Shown in pieces: positions 60,029 through 64,000 of a DNA stretch of 64,000 bases. The notes under the pieces were generated by a model. The model had not been told where the DNA came from. It searched no databases and worked only from the letters and a program-made list of their open reading frames with translations. This stretch comes from CAYFFV01 sp964342695 (lineage in GTDB: Bacteria > Acidobacteriota > Vicinamibacteria > Vicinamibacterales > UBA8438), in assembly GCA_964342695.1 (NCBI GenBank), contig CAYFFV010000009.1, positions 1-64,000 of the forward strand, written 5' to 3'. The position numbers and the translations under genes are program-made. Numbering within the stretch: position 1 is the stretch's first letter; each line of letters starts with the position of its first letter.

Positions 60029-61768
60029 TTATTCTGGGCGCAGTATTGCGTAAGTGGGGAGACCAATTCCTTGAAAGTGGGCCATGATTTCGCTAGCGGG
60101 CGATATACTGGGATCTTCAGCTTGGAATTTTACTTTCACGTAATTATCTAGTCTTGTTTGGACATTTTCATTTTTTAGAGTCGTTTGGTCCATCGTTAGA
60201 CAATTTTTACACCAGGTAGCCCAAACATCTACCAAAATAAGTTTGTTCTCTTCGCGTGCTTCTTCTAGGGCTGCACTTAAAGAAGAATGCCAGCCTTCTT
60301 CGAGCATTTCCTGAACACTGCTTGCAACTTCATCCGGGTTGACCCAACGTTGACTGAAAAGTCCGTAAGCTAATGATCCGTAATAGATTGCAGTGCCAAG
60401 GATAAAAACACCAAATGCTTGTTTAACCCGGACCATCCATGCACCCGGTCTTGGCATAATTGATAGTCCAGCACCAGCGAGAGGCCACGGAATTGCCATA
60501 CCTAAGCCCAAGAGGAAGGGTAAGCCAAGTGCAACAACGTTACCAGAGAGATACAGGCTGCTTGAAAAAAGAATAACTTGGATAACCACAGGCGCTACAC
60601 ATGCACCTGCTAACAAGGCTGCGATAGTGCCCATACCAAAAGCTAAGAAAAATGATCCTGTGTTTGAAGAATTACCGGATTTAAAAAACCTTTGGTACGA
60701 AGAGAAGTCAATATTGACGATATCAAACATTGCTAATGCAAGCACTATAAACACGACTGCTATACCTAGATTAAACCACGGCGAAGAGTTAATTGTCCCA
60801 AAAGTTCCCGCAGTCAGAATGACCACTAAGCCAAGGAGACCGTAAACAATGGCCATAGCTAGACCATAAGCACTACCTAAAGCAAACCCGCGTTTCCGCG
60901 AACCTGCTTGAGTCCCTGCACCGATTATTGCTAAGTTGATTGGTATCAATGGAAGAACACACGGTGTAAGGTTCAGCGCTAAACCACCCAAAAGAACTAA
61001 CAGCACGATCATGAATGGACCCTGACCTTCAAACCATCCTTTTTCCTGCCGACCAGATTCTGACTGATCAATAAAATTGAGAAAGTCGGTTGTGTTTAGA
61101 TATCCGCCTGTCGTTCCCAGCAAACTAAACTCACTGAGTTGTGTTTGAATGTTAGTAACCACTGATTTGGGTACATTTGTGTGAGCATTTTCCCGAAGAA
61201 TGTTGGGTGCTGGTGGTGAAGCGTTTTCGAAGTCAAGACCTGAAAATATTTCAGCGTGTTCAGGAATAATCTCGTTTATTCCACCACGCACATTAACGAT
61301 AAGTTCGAATCCTTTTGACGAGGGCAAATAACACATGGTCGCATCACACGCTTGGTAACGAAGAATGCCCGGTACAACGTATGAGCCATCAGAGAGTTGA
61401 GGATCTAATGAAAGTGCTATTCCTACGGCAAATTCTTCTTCGAAGACTGCGAGAGGGTTCTCGGCACCTTGTTGCTCTAACATCACTGGTTGCGGCCAGG
61501 CGAACCGGGAAATCTTGATTCCATCAGGTGCTTCTAACGTTAAACCTGTTGGAATTAAAAAATCTTCTAAAGGTTGGTTGGAATTAACATGGAAACCTGG
61601 AGACAATTGAGCTTCTATCGCAACACGAAAGATTGAGCCAGGATTCCCGCTTTCGGTTTGATAAACAGGGCGAAGAGTGATTTCACTAGGTCCCGATTGA
61701 CCAAGCAAGATCGTTGAAGCAACTCCCGTTATCAAAGTTCCAATTAAGAGGTTTCGCAGGGTTTCCAT
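60029..61768 (-). CDS. dsbD: DsbD-type thiol:disulfide interchange protein with shortened C terminus
   Basis: DsbD moves electrons from cytoplasmic thioredoxin to periplasmic thiols. Of 579 residues, there is an N-terminal signal, an alpha domain with a Cys pair (ACDATMCYLP), and eight predicted helices with LTPCVLPLIPINLAI and AGACVAPVVIQVIL. The C-terminal thioredoxin domain has VWATWCKNC (Cys520, Cys523). The protein ends just after GLPTYAILRPE, so the last strand and helix of the thioredoxin fold are missing. It lies 23 bases after the aminotransferase gene. Confidence 0.9.
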   Translation of the reverse strand: METLRNLLIGTLITGVASTILLGQSGPSEITLRPVYQTESGNPGSIFRVAIEAQLSPGFHVNSNQPLEDFLIPTGLTLEAPDGIKISRFAWPQPVMLEQQGAENPLAVFEEEFAVGIALSLDPQLSDGSYVVPGILRYQACDATMCYLPSSKGFELIVNVRGGINEIIPEHAEIFSGLDFENASPPAPNILRENAHTNVPKSVVTNIQTQLSEFSLLGTTGGYLNTTDFLNFIDQSESGRQEKGWFEGQGPFMIVLLVLLGGLALNLTPCVLPLIPINLAIIGAGTQAGSRKRGFALGSAYGLAMAIVYGLLGLVVILTAGTFGTINSSPWFNLGIAVVFIVLALAMFDIVNIDFSSYQRFFKSGNSSNTGSFFLAFGMGTIAALLAGACVAPVVIQVILFSSSLYLSGNVVALGLPFLLGLGMAIPWPLAGAGLSIMPRPGAWMVRVKQAFGVFILGTAIYYGSLAYGLFSQRWVNPDEVASSVQEMLEEGWHSSLSAALEEAREENKLILVDVWATWCKNCLTMDQTTLKNENVQTRLDNYVKVKFQAEDPSISPASEIMAHFQGIGLPTYAILRPE

Positions 61769-61791
61769 GGCAGTCTTAGTTTTTGTTAAAT

Positions 61792-63006
61792 CTACTCATT
61801 TCGAAACACTTTAGTAAAGGCTTTGATTGATTTGAAATGATGATTTAGCTTCTCCAACGTGTCTAGGAATACAATGCGGAAATACCCTTCAGATGGATCT
61901 GCTCCAAATCCAGATCCATAGACACACAAAATACCTGTTTCTTGAAGAAGTCCGCGGACAAAATCTTGGTCTGTCTTACCGGGCGGTAATTCGACTTTCG
62001 GTAGTGCGTAAAAAGCTGCTTTCGGGGCAATACAACTAACACCTTCTATTTCATTTAATCGCTGGCTCGTTAAGTTCGCGCGTTCTCTTAGTTGATTGCG
62101 AAATTCATCTTGATAGCTTCGGTCTCCATCTAAAGCTGCAGGTACAGCGTGTTGCATAGGACCATTGGTACAAAGGCGTCCGTCGGCTAGTCTCTTTACG
62201 GCGGCAAGAACTTTATTAAGTCGTTTCCCAGTTGCAACGACCATCCATCCGGTTCTCCACCCTGGAGCCACATAAGCCTTTGAAGCAGATGAAAAAGAAA
62301 TTACAGGCGCTTCTGGATTAAGTGAACCAATAGGTTGCACTGGGCCATCATATACAAGGTCCGTATAGGCCTCATCTGACAACAACACAATATTGTTTTC
62401 ATCAGCGATCTTGAGGAGTTCCATACGAGTTTCTGTTTGATATACAGCCCCCGTAGGATTATTTGGGTCAATAACTACTAGCGCTTTTGTTCGAGGGTTT
62501 AAAAGTTGTTTTAACTGATCTAAATCTGGCTCCCAATTATTTGAAGGATCCGTTGGGTAATATACTGCTCGTGCACCCAGCTTGTTGAGCACTGCCGTAT
62601 AGAACGGATAGGTTGGAAGTGGAACGAGCACTTCGTCACCGTGGTCAACGATGACACTGATTGCCAGTTCGATTCCTTCTGAAGTTCCAGAAGTTAAAAT
62701 AACCCGGTCGGGTGACATGTCGAATCCTCGGGACGTGTATTCAGCGGCCACTGCTTCCCGAGCTGACATAATTCCAGAAGCATGAGTGTAGCCGTTATGT
62801 CCGTCTTTCATGGCTCGTATTACGGCTTCTACTAGGTGCGGAGGTGTTTTGAAACCAAAAAGGACAGGATCTCCAATGTTTAAATAATGCACTTCCCGCC
62901 CGCTTCGCTCGACAGCTTGTGCCTCGGCGACGATATTTCGAATCGCATAGTCAAAGCCTTCCAAGCGGCTAGCTACTTCAATTGGAGCAGCAGACGATTG
63001 TTTCAT
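61792..63006 (-). CDS. Class I aminotransferase, AlaA-like
   Basis: The 404-residue PLP enzyme has the family pattern LTSGTSEGIELAISVIV, VIDPNNPTGAVY, and the PLP-binding Lys in ISFSSASKAYVAPGWRTGWM. The N-terminal stretch (REVHYLNIGDPVLFGFKTPP) resembles alanine-synthesising AlaA. It would convert pyruvate and glutamate to alanine and 2-oxoglutarate, although the substrate cannot be settled. It probably forms a unit with dsbD, transcribed leftwards, and diverges from the ACT-domain gene. Confidence 0.88.
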   Translation of the reverse strand: MKQSSAAPIEVASRLEGFDYAIRNIVAEAQAVERSGREVHYLNIGDPVLFGFKTPPHLVEAVIRAMKDGHNGYTHASGIMSAREAVAAEYTSRGFDMSPDRVILTSGTSEGIELAISVIVDHGDEVLVPLPTYPFYTAVLNKLGARAVYYPTDPSNNWEPDLDQLKQLLNPRTKALVVIDPNNPTGAVYQTETRMELLKIADENNIVLLSDEAYTDLVYDGPVQPIGSLNPEAPVISFSSASKAYVAPGWRTGWMVVATGKRLNKVLAAVKRLADGRLCTNGPMQHAVPAALDGDRSYQDEFRNQLRERANLTSQRLNEIEGVSCIAPKAAFYALPKVELPPGKTDQDFVRGLLQETGILCVYGSGFGADPSEGYFRIVFLDTLEKLNHHFKSIKAFTKVFRNE

Positions 63007-63141
63007 ATAAGTGATTCTATCGGATATTTTAAAAGCTCTTTTATAAAGAGGGCCACTGCCCGATACTTTCCTAAGATTTTATACTATCGCCAATGATGTC
63101 TCTTTTGTGACAGAGTCTCCAAGTTGAGGTAAGCTGAACAG

Positions 63142-63525
63142 ATGGCAATTCGAACAGAACTTTCTCTTAGATTAAAGAATAGCCCTGGTGAAGTAGGCCA
63201 ACTATGTAAACACTTGTTGGATGAACGTATCAATATCTTTGCTTTAAACTTGGAAGCCGGCGGGATACTTCGTTTAATTGCGGACAATCCTTTAAATGCA
63301 GTCGAAACACTTAGAAATAAACAATATTCTGTCACTGAACGAGAAGTTTTGTTTGTTCAGCTTCCCAACAACCCCGGAGCACTACAGAACATTACAGACA
63401 CACTCTTTAAGTCGGGGGTCAACATCGATTATCTCTATGGCTCGGCCCTTGAAGATCATTCCCTGGTTGTCCTCATTGTTGCTGTGGAAGACGTCCAACG
63501 GGTTGCCATGGCTGTGGGGATATAG
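63142..63525 (+). CDS. Tandem ACT-domain protein
   Basis: The 127-residue protein consists of two ACT domains (ELSLRLKNSPGEVGQLCKHL then LFVQLPNNPGALQNITDTLF). ACT domains bind amino acids and control enzymes or transporters. No catalytic domain is attached. It may regulate the adjacent aminotransferase (divergent) or another amino-acid enzyme. The ATG at 63142 has a GAGG ribosome site ahead. Confidence 0.85.
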   Translation: MAIRTELSLRLKNSPGEVGQLCKHLLDERINIFALNLEAGGILRLIADNPLNAVETLRNKQYSVTEREVLFVQLPNNPGALQNITDTLFKSGVNIDYLYGSALEDHSLVVLIVAVEDVQRVAMAVGI

Positions 63526-63557
63526 TTCAAAAAATAACGGGGTTTCAAAAAGAATAT

Positions 63558-63740
63558 ATGCGTTTATACATTGATCCTATGAACGAGGTATTAGTTGAGT
63601 GTGATGCTAATGGTCGAATTCGTCTTGATGGCGAGGACTGGACTTCTCCTAGCCTTCAAGAAAAAAGAGCGATCCTTTTTGCTGCGGAAAACGAAATTCA
63701 GGAACTGAAAGAATTAATAACTGTTCTGGAAAAACTATGA
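63558..63740 (+). CDS. Small hypothetical protein
   Basis: A 60-residue acidic protein (MRLYIDPMNEVLVECDANGR and onward) ending in a likely amphipathic helix (ENEIQELKELITVLEKL). It follows the ACT-domain gene by 32 bases and may be co-transcribed with it. No family is recognised. The ribosome-binding site is weak, so it may not be real, but the length and composition are plausible. Confidence 0.5.
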   Translation: MRLYIDPMNEVLVECDANGRIRLDGEDWTSPSLQEKRAILFAAENEIQELKELITVLEKL

Positions 63741-63770
63741 GGTAAGTTGCCTAATTATTCTGCGGCTTAT

Positions 63771-64000
63771 TCACTGCAGCTTCCCAACGGTTACACTGGC
63801 GGGACGTAAAATTTTTTTGCCAATAAGATAGCCTGTTTTCACGGTTTCGATAACGATGTTGTCCTTTTTAGACTCAGAGGTCTGAATAACAGAGACTGCA
63901 TCGTGATAATTGGGGTCGAAAACGCTACCAGTCGTGTCCATTTGACATACACCGTGGGTTGTCAATGTTTTTAAACATTGACGGCGGACCAGTTCTATTC
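63771..64000 (-). CDS. grpE: GrpE nucleotide exchange factor, C-terminal part only
   Basis: The minus-strand frame runs off the window end at 64000, so the start is outside. The visible part has LVRRQCLKTLTTHGVCQM, then SVFDPNYHDAVSVIQTSESK, and ends VKTGYLIGKKILRPASVTVG followed by KLQ, which matches the GrpE beta-domain. GrpE releases ADP from DnaK. A TTG at 63965 is an apparent start but lies inside the domain. The rest of the gene, and perhaps dnaK or hrcA, would lie to the right. Confidence 0.92.
   Translation of the reverse strand, partial: IELVRRQCLKTLTTHGVCQMDTTGSVFDPNYHDAVSVIQTSESKKDNIVIETVKTGYLIGKKILRPASVTVGKLQ

Noticed and set aside
1..64000. CRISPR arrays, insertion sequences, prophage, rRNA operons
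   Set aside because: No regular spaced repeats, transposase or phage structural genes, or rRNA sequences were recognised.

Overview
This window carries a bacterial chromosomal replication-origin neighbourhood plus flanking housekeeping and regulatory genes. Several genes point to a diderm (Gram-negative-type) cell: YidC has a large periplasmic domain, and there are a SurA-like chaperone/isomerase, DsbD, a FabZ-like protein, a Wzm/Wzt-type exporter and a predicted lipoprotein. The phylum cannot be fixed from the sequence alone. Acidobacteriota is my best guess, from the overall gene mix (split F1 operon, PCYCGC-type protein, DUF885 peptidase, orphan sensor proteins), but this is a weak inference. 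Base composition is intermediate and becomes clearly more A/T-rich around the origin. No CRISPR array, insertion sequence, prophage or rRNA was seen.

Layout. 1-1367: the 5' part of a tRNA-Ser(UGA), preceded on the same strand by serS. 1433-9373: sugar-nucleotide and wall-precursor enzymes (galU, glmU, glmS) mixed with rsmI, a TPR-like protein and a minus-strand pair (DUF885 peptidase, FmdB-type zinc ribbon). 9374-9896: a small A/T-rich patch with one or two small unfamiliar genes. 9897-19643: a PcrA/UvrD helicase, then a ten-gene cation/proton antiporter cluster (E, F, G, MbhD-like, MbhE-like, B, C, D, NuoL-like, NuoM-like). 19715-28321, minus strand: a lipoprotein, gyrA, gyrB, dnaN and dnaA. 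28322-28758: a DnaA-box cluster. 28759-38043, plus strand: the classic origin series rpmH, rnpA, yidD, yidC, khpB/jag, mnmE, mnmG, rsmG, parS sites, parA, parB. 38214-43123: the five F1 genes of ATP synthase without any Fo gene. 43238-52473: a PP2C phosphatase, an ABC-2 polysaccharide-type exporter, mfd, a PpiC-type isomerase, dusB and a Nudix hydrolase. 52504-57370: a regulatory block. 57409-64000: a PCYCGC protein, a FabZ-like protein, a CHASE3-like/GAF sensor, dsbD, an aminotransferase, a tandem-ACT protein, a small hypothetical protein and the 3' part of grpE.

How the genes fit together. Genes diverge from the dnaA-rpmH gap, as expected for leading-strand coding on either side of oriC, and two parS sites sit just upstream of parAB. 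The antiporter cluster follows the gene order of the antiporter half of archaeal membrane-bound hydrogenases but has no hydrogenase genes, and it carries three large antiporter-like subunits. The NuoL-like subunit has Lys where the family has its key Glu.

The most interesting region is 52504-57370. An NtrC-type sigma-54 activator and a hybrid histidine kinase flank a BldC/excisionase-like mini-protein, a 79-residue protein that looks like a histidine-kinase phosphoacceptor domain with no kinase domain, and a FliA/WhiG-like sigma factor with a long C-terminal extension. That sigma gene has a near-perfect sigma-54 promoter. The arrangement suggests a sigma-54 to sigma-28-like cascade; this is inference from sequence and gene order.
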